64,000 nt of DNA from Noviherbaspirillum sedimenti (GTDB lineage: Bacteria > Pseudomonadota > Gammaproteobacteria > Burkholderiales > Burkholderiaceae_D): contig NZ_QYUQ01000002.1 of the NCBI RefSeq assembly GCF_003590835.1, positions 3,658,001 to 3,722,000 of the forward strand, read 5' to 3'. Under the pieces are notes generated by a model that was not told where the DNA came from, ran no database searches, and saw only the letters and a program-made list of their open reading frames with translations. A program made the translations under genes and the position numbers. This document shows positions 34,225 through 43,821 of the stretch, piece after piece (position 1 is the first letter of the stretch; each line of letters begins with the position of its first letter).

Positions 34225-36681
34225 ATGGCAGCGGGTATTTCTGATACGAATTTTCCAGTGATTCGCGAATTGAGCGAGTTCGACAGGCAGTCCGGAAAAA
34301 CACTTGAAAGACTGGTCTTCAATAACAGGCTGGCAATGCTATTGCTGGCGTTGGTGGCGACATTGTTTTTGGGGTGGCAAGCGGCACAACTGGAAGTCAA
34401 TGCAAGCTTCGAGAAAATGATCCCGAGCTCGCACCCGTACATCAAGAATTATTTTCAGTATCGAGACGATTTGCAGGGTCTTGGGAACAACCTGCGTGTC
34501 GTCGTGGAAAATCCCAAGGGCGATATCTACAACGAGGAATTCTTCAAGGTTTTCCGCCAGGTGAATGATCGCCTCTATCTTCTGCCCGGCGTCGATCGTG
34601 CCCGCATGAAGTCGATCCTGATGGCGTCGGCGCGCTGGACCCAGGTCACTGAAGAAGGGTACGAAGGCGCTCCGATCATGCCATCGCGTTTCGACAATCC
34701 GGAGGCGGCCTTCAAGCAATTGCGCATCAATGTTGACCGCGCAAAGGCTGTTGGAAGCCTGGTCGGAACCGATCAGCGTTCTGCCATGATCGTTGTGCCT
34801 TTGCTGGGGCGCGACCCGGCAACGGGCCAGGCGATCGACTACCATGCGTTATCGAAGAACATAGAGGCGCAGGTGCGTTCGCTGGAAGGCGACGGCGCCA
34901 AGATCCACATTATCGGTTTCGCCCAGCTGGTCGGCGATCTTATCTCTGGCCTGGGCCGCGTCGCGATCTTTTTTGTGATGTCGGTGCTGTTGGCGACCGC
35001 AATCATCTTCTTTTATACCCGCTGTGTTCGCAGCACGTTGATGCTGGTTTTCTCCTCACTCGTCGGCGTGACCTGGTTGCTCGGTATCATGCGCCTGACG
35101 GGTTTTGCGCTGGATCCCTACTCGGTCCTGGTGCCATTTCTGATTTTCGCAATTGGCCTGTCGCACGGCGCGCAAAAAATGAACGGCATCATGCAGGATG
35201 TGGGCCGTGGCACGCACAAGTACGTTGCGGCACGCTACACGTTCCGTCGGCTGTTTCTTACCGGGCTTACAGCGTTGCTGGCCAATCTGGTGGGCTTCAG
35301 TGTATTCATCATGATCGATATCCCGATCATCAAGGAAATGGCGATTGTCACCAGCATCGGCGTTACGGTGCTGATTTTTACCAAGCTGGTTTTTATTCCC
35401 GTTGCGCTCTCCTATATCGGGGTAAGTCCAAGCGCAGCGGCGCGATCGATCGTTGCGCAAGAGCGCCTGGAACAGAGCGGCGATACCTGGGTAAGCCGGT
35501 CCATCGAACGACTTACCCGTCGTCCGCTGGCCCTGGCGGTGGTCGGTGTTTCGCTGTTGATTGGCGTCATTGCGGCGACAATCAGCCTGACTATGCTCAA
35601 GACCGGGGATCTCGATCCGGGTGCACCGGAGTTGCGCGTCGATTCTCGCTACAACCGCGATGTGGACTTTATTTCTCGTTATTTCGGCCAGACCAGCGAG
35701 CAGTTCGCCGTGATTGTCAAGACCAAGCCAGGCGAGTGCTATACATATCCTAATCTGGTCGAAGTCGAGCGTCTGGCCTGGGCATTGCAGGGCGTCGAAG
35801 GCGTGCTCGCCGTGCAGTCCCATTCGGGTAGCGTGCGCAAGGTGCTCAAGGGTGCCGTTGAAGGATCGCCAAAATGGGATTCCATCATACGCAATCGCGC
35901 CTCGCTCGGCTCGGCCTCCGCACGTGCACAGCAAGAGCAGCCGGATCTGGTGAATCTCGATTGTTCCATCACCCCGCTCGTCGTGTATTTGACCGATCAC
36001 AAGGCGGAAACGCTGGATAGTGTTTTAAAGACGGTTGAAGCATTCGCAGCAGAACATAACAGCGCGGATATCAGCTTCATGCCAGCAGCCGGCTCCGCAG
36101 GGATCGAATCGATCACCAATATCGTCGTGCGTGAAGCGCAGTATCCAATGCTGCTCGCGCTATACGTAGCGGTCATGCTGCTGTGCTACTGGACGTTCCG
36201 CAGTTGGCGCGCGACGGTGGTCGCCTTGATTCCTCTCGTGATCACCTCCTTCCTGTGTGAAGCATTGATGGTGGCGCTTGGCATCGGTGTCAAGGTATCG
36301 ACCTTGCCAGTGATTGCCTTGGGGGTAGGCATCGGCGTGGATTATGCGCTTTACCTTTTGAGTGTGCAGATTGCCTTGCAGCGCAAGGGCGTTCCGCTTG
36401 CCGCCGCTTACCAGCAGTCGATCGCATTTACCGGCCGGATGGTTTTGCTGGTGGCATTGACCATGGCAGTCAGCGTGTTCACCTGGGCGTGGTCACCAAT
36501 CAAATTCCAAGCCGATATGGGAATATTGTTGGCCTTCATGTTTATCTGGAATATGGTTGGCGCCCTGATACTGATTCCCGCGCTGTCTCATTTTTTCCTG
36601 TCGGACAAGCTGCATGGTGTGGTGGTTTCCGGACAAACGGATAGCTTGAAAAAGAAGAGTTTGACAAAGATTGCCGCATAA
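34225..36681 (+). CDS. RND/MMPL-family transporter
   Basis: The protein has 818 residues with 12 predicted helices in two sets: one helix near 35-50, then a large periplasmic loop and five helices (about 235-400), repeated from about 435. There is an 'AIGLSHGAQKMNG' and later 'GVGIGVDYALYLLS' motif in the fourth-helix region of each half, as in MMPL/SSD-type RND permeases, where the Asp takes part in proton transfer. No membrane-fusion protein is present; the YCF48-like protein may play a comparable role. It could import or export hydrophobic substrates. Confidence 0.88.
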   Translation: MAAGISDTNFPVIRELSEFDRQSGKTLERLVFNNRLAMLLLALVATLFLGWQAAQLEVNASFEKMIPSSHPYIKNYFQYRDDLQGLGNNLRVVVENPKGDIYNEEFFKVFRQVNDRLYLLPGVDRARMKSILMASARWTQVTEEGYEGAPIMPSRFDNPEAAFKQLRINVDRAKAVGSLVGTDQRSAMIVVPLLGRDPATGQAIDYHALSKNIEAQVRSLEGDGAKIHIIGFAQLVGDLISGLGRVAIFFVMSVLLATAIIFFYTRCVRSTLMLVFSSLVGVTWLLGIMRLTGFALDPYSVLVPFLIFAIGLSHGAQKMNGIMQDVGRGTHKYVAARYTFRRLFLTGLTALLANLVGFSVFIMIDIPIIKEMAIVTSIGVTVLIFTKLVFIPVALSYIGVSPSAAARSIVAQERLEQSGDTWVSRSIERLTRRPLALAVVGVSLLIGVIAATISLTMLKTGDLDPGAPELRVDSRYNRDVDFISRYFGQTSEQFAVIVKTKPGECYTYPNLVEVERLAWALQGVEGVLAVQSHSGSVRKVLKGAVEGSPKWDSIIRNRASLGSASARAQQEQPDLVNLDCSITPLVVYLTDHKAETLDSVLKTVEAFAAEHNSADISFMPAAGSAGIESITNIVVREAQYPMLLALYVAVMLLCYWTFRSWRATVVALIPLVITSFLCEALMVALGIGVKVSTLPVIALGVGIGVDYALYLLSVQIALQRKGVPLAAAYQQSIAFTGRMVLLVALTMAVSVFTWAWSPIKFQADMGILLAFMFIWNMVGALILIPALSHFFLSDKLHGVVVSGQTDSLKKKSLTKIAA

Positions 36682-36788
36682 GAATTTGCAGGCAGGCATC
36701 GGCGAGCCCTGCGATTCCTGTCAGGGACGGATTGTGTCTGTTCAATGTGCGGGGTTTATCAATATTAAAAAGTTATGGAGATTTCACC

Positions 36789-38069
36789 ATGTCAAAAAGT
36801 AGTCAGACATTAAACCAGATAGCGCGCCCGGATGTGGTTGCCGGGATGAAGCATGCGGGAGAAGAAGCGCAAGGCACTTTGCCGGAGAAACTGGCGGAGT
36901 TCCGCCAGGGCTTCCCGGTGTTGCTGGCGGCATTGATTGGGGTAGGGTTCGGCATGGTGTCCATGGTGTCCATGCTGGTGCCGCTATTCCTCGTTCCCTG
37001 GCACGAGGCATTCGGTTGGGAGCTCAGCCAGATTACCATGGCCCCCGCCATTTTAACCATCATGATGTTCATTGTTGGCCCTCAGGCGGGCCGCCTGGCC
37101 GACAGGGTGGGGGCACGACCAGTCATCCTGACGTCGATCGTGCTGTTAGCGATTGGCATGGCGCTGGTGACCCAGGTACGCACGTCAATCTGGTGGTTTT
37201 ATGCAGCGTATCTGTTTATTGGCATCGGCGGTGCCGGTACGACCCATGTTTGCTATTCAAGGACGCTTAATGTCTGGTTCAAGAACAGCCGCGGACTCGC
37301 CCTCGGCTTGATGATGACCGGCCCGAGCTTGCTTGCTGCACTCACGCCGCTGTTCATCCCTGACCTGATTGACATGCACGGCTGGCGCTTCGCCTGGCTG
37401 ATGCTGGCCGTTGCCGCACTGATCCCATTGCCTTTGGTGTTTTTGTTTTATCGGGAGCGCCCCCTGGCCGTTGGAACACAGAAGGTAGCGTTGGAGGGAT
37501 TGTCGACCAAAGCCGTTATTCGCACACGGCAGTTCTGGTGGATGGTCGTTGCAACCTTCCTGATGGCCTTTTCCACTGTCGGCACGTACATGAACTTCTT
37601 GCCCGCCCTGCTGGAATTGGGTATTTCGAAGGCCGATGGGATTGGTATGATGAGTGTTGTCGGCTTATCCATGCTGGCGGGACGTTTCGTTAGCGGCACG
37701 CTGCTTGACCTGATGTTCGCGCCGATTGTCGGCGTCGCCATCACCTTGATTTCTGCGGTCGGTTTGCTGCTTGCAGGAAACGGCGAGATAAGCCTTTATA
37801 CCGCATTCGCGATTGGTTTCGTGCTCGGCGCGGAAGCCGATTTCATGGCGTATGTCGCGGCGCGCTACTTCGGATTGCGCTCCTATTCCGAGATTTTCGG
37901 CTGGATATATGGTGTGATGGCGCTGGGCGGGGCCGCCAGCCCCGTATGGGTGGCCTGGTTGCATCGCGTCACTGGCAGCTTTCATGCCGGCTTCTATTTT
38001 TCTGCTGCCTTTCTACTCGTTGCGGCGGTAAGCATCGCTCTGCTCGGGCGCTATCCCAAAAAATTCTAA
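36789..38069 (+). CDS. MFS transporter, monocarboxylate/organic-acid type
   Basis: The protein has 426 residues and 12 helices after a 40-residue cytoplasmic N-terminus. The loop motif GPQAGRLADRVGARPVILTS matches the MFS signature A, and the overall sequence resembles oxalate/formate or monocarboxylate carriers (MCT-like). It probably brings an acid across the inner membrane. The start is ATG 36789 behind TATGGAG. It lies between the RND gene and the oxidation genes. Confidence 0.87.
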   Translation: MSKSSQTLNQIARPDVVAGMKHAGEEAQGTLPEKLAEFRQGFPVLLAALIGVGFGMVSMVSMLVPLFLVPWHEAFGWELSQITMAPAILTIMMFIVGPQAGRLADRVGARPVILTSIVLLAIGMALVTQVRTSIWWFYAAYLFIGIGGAGTTHVCYSRTLNVWFKNSRGLALGLMMTGPSLLAALTPLFIPDLIDMHGWRFAWLMLAVAALIPLPLVFLFYRERPLAVGTQKVALEGLSTKAVIRTRQFWWMVVATFLMAFSTVGTYMNFLPALLELGISKADGIGMMSVVGLSMLAGRFVSGTLLDLMFAPIVGVAITLISAVGLLLAGNGEISLYTAFAIGFVLGAEADFMAYVAARYFGLRSYSEIFGWIYGVMALGGAASPVWVAWLHRVTGSFHAGFYFSAAFLLVAAVSIALLGRYPKKF

Positions 38070-38122
38070 GATTGACTGCGCCAGCAGTCTTGTCACAACA
38101 CCAGAAAAGAAAGGAATACGAC

Positions 38123-39556
38123 ATGCAAGAAACCTACACGGCGCGCCTGGCGGAATTTGCCTGCAGCAATACTTACGAAACGCTGCCGCCATCTGTTACC
38201 AAGGCAACGAAACGACTGTTGAAGGATACCTTGGGTTGCGCTGTGGCGGGATTCGACCTGCCCTCCAGCGAAATTGTCTCCAAGGTGATCCAGGCCTATG
38301 GCGGCGCCGAGGAAGCCACTGTGCTCGTCAGCGGAAAAAAAATGCCGGCGCCCTTGGCGACTTACATCAACTCTCACCTCGTCAACGCAATCGATGCTGA
38401 CGATACCTACAAGTACAAGGCGCATCTTGCCGCAGCTACCCTACCGGCGGCAATAGCGATGGCTGAGCGCCAGAACAGTTCAGGCAAGGAATTGATCGCC
38501 GCAATTGCTGTCGGCTTCGAGGTGGCGGGCCGTATTGGCATGTCATTGAAGGGCTTGATGGTGACGCCGGAAGGCGAACAGAAGTTTGCGCCGGTGAGCG
38601 GTTATAGCTGGGGAGCCTTTGGCGCCGTGGTATGTGCCGGTCGCCTGCTCGGCTTGAATTACGAGCAGATGCTCAACGCAATCAATATCACGGCGTCCAC
38701 CATCCCGGTCGCTGCCTCTGGCAAATTCGGCGAAACGCTGCCACGGCCGATGACGAAATATGCCATGTATGGCACGCTCGGAGAAGCCGGCATAGTCGCT
38801 GCACTGCTTGCCAAGGAAGGCTTTACCGGTGAGCCGGCAATGCTGGATGGGGACAATGGATTGTGGCGCATGCTCGGTTCGCTTGGCGTCGACTGGGATC
38901 GGCTCACGGAAGGTCTCGGCGAAAATTGGGGCGTCGAACTTGTCGCCTACAAGCCCTACCCAGGCTGCCGCTTTGCCGGCGCGGCAATTGACATGCTGCT
39001 CAAGATAAAAGAAAAGCAGGGCCTGGGCGCCGAAGAAATTGAGCGCATTGAAGTTGCCGCGCCTGGCGTTGCACTGGTCAAAAAACTCGACAGCCCGGTG
39101 GTGGAATCGATGGTTGACGCCTGTTTCAGTATTCCTTTCCTGTTGGGTTGCGCCCTCCATGGTGGCGTTCCAGGCCCGGGTTGGCACACGCCGGCAGCAC
39201 GAGCCAATCCGGCGATCCGGGCGTTCATGGACCGCGTCGTTGTTGATGTCGAACCGACAGCGGGGCAGGTAGCAGCCGAGGATCTCAAGCGGCTCGGTCA
39301 TATTGCCCGCATGCGTTGTGCGATCAAGGTGCATGCTCGCGGCCAGGTGTTTTCAGCCTCTTCAGATTATGCTCATGGCGATCCGTACATACCAGAATCG
39401 GTGATGACCGACGCAGAGATGGATATGAAATTTTCGAATTTCTGCGCCACCGAGCTGACCTCCGCACAAATCAGTACAGCTATTGGCATTCTCGACAATC
39501 TGGAAGCCGAACGTGACCTGACAGCGCTGCTTGCGCAACTGGTGCGTCAAGAATAA
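38123..39556 (+). CDS. MmgE/PrpD-family protein
   Basis: The protein has 477 residues. It has the family N-terminal helical domain (LKDTLGCAVAGFDLPSS; NAIDADDTYKYKAHLA, in which the usual HAxDxDD motif reads NAIDADD) and the C-terminal lid domain with KPYPGCRFAGAAID. Members include 2-methylcitrate dehydratase and isomerases or decarboxylases of unsaturated acids. The exact reaction is unclear. The start is ATG 38123, with AAAGGAAT upstream. Confidence 0.85.
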   Translation: MQETYTARLAEFACSNTYETLPPSVTKATKRLLKDTLGCAVAGFDLPSSEIVSKVIQAYGGAEEATVLVSGKKMPAPLATYINSHLVNAIDADDTYKYKAHLAAATLPAAIAMAERQNSSGKELIAAIAVGFEVAGRIGMSLKGLMVTPEGEQKFAPVSGYSWGAFGAVVCAGRLLGLNYEQMLNAINITASTIPVAASGKFGETLPRPMTKYAMYGTLGEAGIVAALLAKEGFTGEPAMLDGDNGLWRMLGSLGVDWDRLTEGLGENWGVELVAYKPYPGCRFAGAAIDMLLKIKEKQGLGAEEIERIEVAAPGVALVKKLDSPVVESMVDACFSIPFLLGCALHGGVPGPGWHTPAARANPAIRAFMDRVVVDVEPTAGQVAAEDLKRLGHIARMRCAIKVHARGQVFSASSDYAHGDPYIPESVMTDAEMDMKFSNFCATELTSAQISTAIGILDNLEAERDLTALLAQLVRQE

Positions 39557-39674
39557 GTCCAAGCCCGGGACCGACGGAAGTTGTCGGAATCTGGAAAGCT
39601 CCTGCTGTGGTCGGAAACCAAGCGTAAACAAGCATCTTCGATTTTAATATTCTGTCTAAAGGATTGGGCACCAT

Positions 39675-41351
39675 ATGGCACGTATTCCGCCAAAAGAGTT
39701 TGATTATATTGTTGTCGGCGCAGGTTCGGCTGGATGTGTGGTTGCCAGTCGCCTGTCGGAAGAATCCGACGTTTCTGTGCTGCTGATCGAGGCTGGTGGA
39801 AAAGCTTCCGGCCTGTTTCCCAACATGCCCGCAGCGTTCCCCCAAACCTTACGGCGCGAAGATCTGGGCTGGGGATTCAAGAGCGAACCAGAACCAGGCT
39901 TGAATGGGCGCCAACTGGAAGTTCGGCGCGGCAAGGCGCTCGGTGGATGCTCCCAGATCAATGGCATGATTTACGCCAGAGGCGACCAGCATGATTATGA
40001 CGATTGGGCCGCGCAAGGGTGCGCCGGCTGGAGCTATGCCGACGTGCTCCCTTATTTCAAGCGTGCCGAAAGCAGCTGGGCGGGCGACACCGAATATCGT
40101 GGCGGGAGCGGCCCGTTAGGCGTGGCGATTTCCAATACGCCCAGGCTGTTGTTCAAGGATTTCCGGCAGTCTGTCCTGAATGCAGGCTATCCGGCCGTTG
40201 ATGATTACCATGACGACCTGCCGCATGGCGTAATCGCAACTGAAATGACGGTCGACAAGCGTGGACGCCGCGCCAACACCTACCGCGCCTACATCCAGCC
40301 TGTACTACAGAGGCCTAATTTGCATGTCGTTTCCAGGGCCCTGACCACACGTGTGGTGATCGAAAACCGGCGCGCCGTCGGCGTCGAGTACATTGTCGAT
40401 GGCCAGAAGACGGTGGTGCACGCCCGGCGCGAGGTAATTCTTTCCGGTGGGGCATACGGCTCGCCGCAATTGCTTATGTTGTCCGGGATCGGACCGGCCG
40501 AACAGCTGGCAGCAAATGGGATCAAGCCTGTTCTGGATCTGCCTGGCGTCGGACGCAACCTGGTCGAGCACCCGATGCTTTACATGAGCTTTGCCGCCAA
40601 GCCGCTTACCTTCGAAAATGAATTGCGGTTTGATCGCGCGGTAATCTCCTATTTGCGTTGGGCCTTGTTCGGTACAGGCCCGTTTGCATCAAATGTGTGT
40701 GGCTGCAATATTTTCTTGCCCACTGATCCATCATGGAACCGCGCCGACATTCAGCTTGGCTGCCCTGCTATTAACATGGGGGCCAATATATGGGCGCCGT
40801 TCTTAAAACACCCCCAACAAGGGCTCAGCCTTGGGGTAATCATGTTGCGCCAGGATAGCCGGGGGCACGTAACGCTGCGCTCCGGCAATCCGGCGGATGC
40901 GCCGCGCATTCAGTTCAATCTGATGCAGGAGCGTTCCGACATGGACCGCATGATACGTGGAGTGCGCGCAGGCCGCGAAATCTATGCGCAATCGCCGCTG
41001 AAGGACATCATATTGAAAGAATCTCTTCCGGGCGCAGCGTATGCCTCGGATGCAGAAATCGAAGCATTTATCCGCCAGGCATGTGGATTGACGCATCATC
41101 CCGTCGGCACCTGCAAAATGGGCATACATGAGGATGCTGTCGTTGATCCGGAACTGAAGGTGCGTGGGATTGACGGACTGCGTGTTGCTGATGCCTCGAT
41201 CATGCCGGATGTCCCATCCGGTAATACCAATGCACCGTCCATCATGGTTGGCGAGAAGGTGTCGGATTTGATACGGGGGCGTGTACTGCATCCCCGCGGT
41301 AAGCAAATAAATAAGAGCCAATTCATACAGGAGACTGCTCATGTCGTTTAA
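39675..41351 (+). CDS. GMC-family FAD oxidoreductase (choline dehydrogenase-like)
   Basis: The protein has 558 residues. FAD-binding DYIVVGAGSAGCVVASRLSE begins at residue 10; RGKALGGCSQINGMIYARG and SGGAYGSPQLLMLSGIGP are the two GMC signatures. The active-site pair is H475 in THHPVGTCKMG and N519 in GNTNAPSIM, 44 residues apart as is usual. It oxidises a primary or secondary alcohol. The aldehyde dehydrogenase that overlaps its last 11 bases suggests a two-step alcohol-to-acid oxidation. Confidence 0.92.
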   Translation: MARIPPKEFDYIVVGAGSAGCVVASRLSEESDVSVLLIEAGGKASGLFPNMPAAFPQTLRREDLGWGFKSEPEPGLNGRQLEVRRGKALGGCSQINGMIYARGDQHDYDDWAAQGCAGWSYADVLPYFKRAESSWAGDTEYRGGSGPLGVAISNTPRLLFKDFRQSVLNAGYPAVDDYHDDLPHGVIATEMTVDKRGRRANTYRAYIQPVLQRPNLHVVSRALTTRVVIENRRAVGVEYIVDGQKTVVHARREVILSGGAYGSPQLLMLSGIGPAEQLAANGIKPVLDLPGVGRNLVEHPMLYMSFAAKPLTFENELRFDRAVISYLRWALFGTGPFASNVCGCNIFLPTDPSWNRADIQLGCPAINMGANIWAPFLKHPQQGLSLGVIMLRQDSRGHVTLRSGNPADAPRIQFNLMQERSDMDRMIRGVRAGREIYAQSPLKDIILKESLPGAAYASDAEIEAFIRQACGLTHHPVGTCKMGIHEDAVVDPELKVRGIDGLRVADASIMPDVPSGNTNAPSIMVGEKVSDLIRGRVLHPRGKQINKSQFIQETAHVV

Positions 41352-42804
41352 TTATCCATTCAAGGAAATTTTGCCAGTACCGGCGATTCTGGTCGGTGAA
41401 CGTCGTATTACAGAATCCACCGGCGGGGTCCATCAACATATTTTTTCGGCCAGCGGATTGCCCACGCTGAATGTGCCGCTGGGTGGCGTAGCGGAGATCG
41501 ATGCTGCCGTCAAGGCAGCACGCGCGGCGGCTAAAGGATGGCGGCAGCTGGCTGGCAACAAGCGCCGCGATCTGATGTTGAAGTTCGCGGACCTGTTGCA
41601 GAAGCATGCGGGCGATATAGGTCGGATAGGCACGGCGGAAAGTGGCATCCCGGCATCCAAGGCCGTGTTCCTTCATGGGGCCGCTATCGACAGCTTCCGC
41701 TATTACGCTGGCTGGGCGGACAAGATGACCGGCGAGCTGATCCCGACGTGGCCAAACCAGGGACTTGACTATGCGACGCCTGAACCCTACGGGGTGGTCG
41801 GCATCATCATCCCGTGGAATGCTCCGATGGGCATATTCGGCAACACGGTGGCGCCCGCGCTCGCAGCCGGCAATACAGTCGTGGTCAAGCCTTCCGAGTT
41901 CGCACCATTTTCGGCGATGAGATATGGCGAACTTCTTCTGGAGGCGGGCATTCCACCAGGCGTCGTGAACATCGTCCCGGGCAGTGTGGAAGCCGGCCAC
42001 GCACTGGTTTCGCATCCTGGTGTCAACAAGATCCATTTCACCGGTAGCGGCGCAACTGCCAAAGCGATTTTGGGCGCGGCGCGGGAAAACCTGACCCCGG
42101 TCGGCCTCGAACTGGGCGGCAAGTCTGCACGTCTGGTATTTGCGGACTGCGATATCGACGCTGCGGCACGTGATGCGATCACCGGCGCCATCTCGATTTC
42201 CGGCCAGGGGTGCATGCTCGGCACGCGCGTTCTGATCGAAGCCTCTATCTATGATGAATTCGTCGAGCGCTGCAAGCAGCATATGGAGGCCGTCAAGCTG
42301 GGCGACCCCTATTTGGAATCCACCCAGATGGGGCCGGTAATCAATGCCGCTGCATGTGACCGGATCATGGGGATCATCGATGGCGTGAAGCGGGCCGGGT
42401 CTGCGCGTCTGGTCACCGGCGGGGCGCGCCTGGGCGGCGAGCTGGCTAACGGGTATTTCATTCAGCCGACCCTGTTCGCGGACGTGGATAACCGTTCGAC
42501 GCTGGGGCAAAACGAAGTGTTCGGCCCCGTGCTTTCGCTCATGAAGTTCGAATCCGATGACGAAGCTGTCCGCATTGCCAACGATACAGAGTTCGGGCTT
42601 GCAGCCTATGTGCATACCCATGACTTGCCGCGTGCGCACAGGATGGCGTCGCAAATGGATGTCGGTAATGTCTGGATCAATGGCTTCGGCTTCTCGGCGT
42701 CAATGCCATTCGGCGGCGTGAAGCAAAGCGGCGTCGGCCGAACCGGCGGGGTGCACGGCATTCATGAATTTACCCAGATCAAGAACGTCTGGGTGGCAAC
42801 TTAA
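41341..42804 (+). CDS. NAD(P)-dependent aldehyde dehydrogenase
   Basis: The protein has 487 residues. The catalytic Cys is C291 in SGQGCMLGTR and the general base is E257 in LELGGKSARLVF. 'IIPWNAP', 'KPSEFAP' and 'FTGSGATAKAI' are the standard cofactor-site blocks. It converts an aldehyde to its acid. The overlap with the GMC gene points to coupled translation and a shared pathway step. Confidence 0.94.
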   Translation: MSFNYPFKEILPVPAILVGERRITESTGGVHQHIFSASGLPTLNVPLGGVAEIDAAVKAARAAAKGWRQLAGNKRRDLMLKFADLLQKHAGDIGRIGTAESGIPASKAVFLHGAAIDSFRYYAGWADKMTGELIPTWPNQGLDYATPEPYGVVGIIIPWNAPMGIFGNTVAPALAAGNTVVVKPSEFAPFSAMRYGELLLEAGIPPGVVNIVPGSVEAGHALVSHPGVNKIHFTGSGATAKAILGAARENLTPVGLELGGKSARLVFADCDIDAAARDAITGAISISGQGCMLGTRVLIEASIYDEFVERCKQHMEAVKLGDPYLESTQMGPVINAAACDRIMGIIDGVKRAGSARLVTGGARLGGELANGYFIQPTLFADVDNRSTLGQNEVFGPVLSLMKFESDDEAVRIANDTEFGLAAYVHTHDLPRAHRMASQMDVGNVWINGFGFSASMPFGGVKQSGVGRTGGVHGIHEFTQIKNVWVAT

Positions 42805-42830
42805 CCAGAGGGAATACAACGGCACGGCCG

Positions 42831-42849
42831 TGGCCGCCGAGGGCGGCCA
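42831..42849. other. Hairpin between aldehyde dehydrogenase and the following small frame
   Basis: TGGCCGCC (42831-42838) pairs with GGCGGCCA (42842-42849) across a 3-base loop. No T-run follows, so it may shape mRNA processing or attenuate transcription within the operon. Confidence 0.4.
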
Positions 42850-42913
42850 AGCTTGCCTTGCAACCCGGTGGGATAAATTCGGTAGTCAATAACCAGCCAA
42901 TAGGAGGCATGAA

Positions 42914-42994
42914 ATGAACAGTAAGCTCGCGATGACGCGCATTCTCAAATGGGAACCGGGCGTGGAACTGGTGGACGGGGAGATGTCCGCATGA
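42914..42994 (+). CDS. 26-residue open frame coupled to the SDR gene
   Basis: MNSKLAMTRILKWEPGVELV is followed by DGEMSA and a stop that overlaps the next start (ATGA at 42991-42994). The ribosome site ATAGGAGGC, nine bases ahead of the ATG, is the strongest of the neighbourhood. It may be a short leader that couples translation, a small protein, or what remains of a larger gene. I recognise no family. Confidence 0.4.
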   Translation: MNSKLAMTRILKWEPGVELVDGEMSA

Positions 42995-43821
42995 CAACCA
43001 GCAGCAGAATTGCCCTGGTCACAGGGGGCGGACGCGGTCTCGGCCGAGTCATGGCGCTGGCACTGCTGCAGGCGGGGCACGATGTGATAGTGGCTTCCAC
43101 CGATGTAGATGCGTTGGCCGAAACCCTGGCCGCTGCCGCTGCAATGCCCGGCCGGGCCAAGGCCATTGCGGTCGACCTTGCGGTTGCCGGCGAGGCCGAG
43201 CGTCTGGCGGATGAGGCGCTGGCAACCTTCGGTCGAATCGATATCCTGCTCAACAATGCCGGTATCAGTGTCAGCGCCGTGAGCACCGACCACCTCGTCA
43301 ATCCGTATCGGTTCTGGCGCTCGGATCGTGCGGTGATCGAGCGTTTTTTTGCCATCAATGCGGTCGCACCGATGGTGCTGGCCACCCGGCTTGCGCCTGC
43401 CATGATCGAGCGTGGCTGGGGCCGGATTGTTGCCAATACCACCAGTCTCGACACCATGCTGCGTTTTTCCTTGTACGGTGGTTCGAAGGCGGCCTTGGAG
43501 GCCGAGACCGCAGTGATGGCGAATGACCTGGCCGGCACCGGGGTGACTTCCAATGTGCTGGTTCCGGGAGGCGGCACAGGCACGCGCATGACTGACAAAT
43601 CGGGAATTCCTCGCGAGCAGCTTTTTCCCGACACTATCATGGCAGCTCCCGCCGTCTTTCTGGCTTCCGATGCGTCGAATGACTTTTCCGGTCGTCGCAT
43701 CCTCGCCAACCGTTGGAAACCCGGGCTGCCGGAACGCGAGGCCGCAGAACTGGCCAGCGATCCGATTGCCTGGACCGGTTACGGCTCGCTTGGGGTGCAG
43801 CCGGCGATGGCCAGGAAATGA
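42991..43821 (+). CDS. Short-chain dehydrogenase/reductase
   Basis: The protein has 276 residues, with TGGGRGLG at the NAD(P) site, NNAG, and the active-site pair in YGGSK. The C-terminal 40 residues are longer than usual, with RWKPGLPEREAAELA. The start overlaps the small frame by 4 bp, and the stop overlaps the next SDR by 4 bp, making a tightly coupled set. The alcohol/ketone substrate is unknown. Confidence 0.9.
   Translation: MTTSSRIALVTGGGRGLGRVMALALLQAGHDVIVASTDVDALAETLAAAAAMPGRAKAIAVDLAVAGEAERLADEALATFGRIDILLNNAGISVSAVSTDHLVNPYRFWRSDRAVIERFFAINAVAPMVLATRLAPAMIERGWGRIVANTTSLDTMLRFSLYGGSKAALEAETAVMANDLAGTGVTSNVLVPGGGTGTRMTDKSGIPREQLFPDTIMAAPAVFLASDASNDFSGRRILANRWKPGLPEREAAELASDPIAWTGYGSLGVQPAMARK

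Noticed and set aside
41323..42654. 443-codon leftward frame opposite the aldehyde dehydrogenase
   Set aside because: The plus strand carries an intact aldehyde dehydrogenase with catalytic Cys and Glu; the antisense frame has no recognisable motif.
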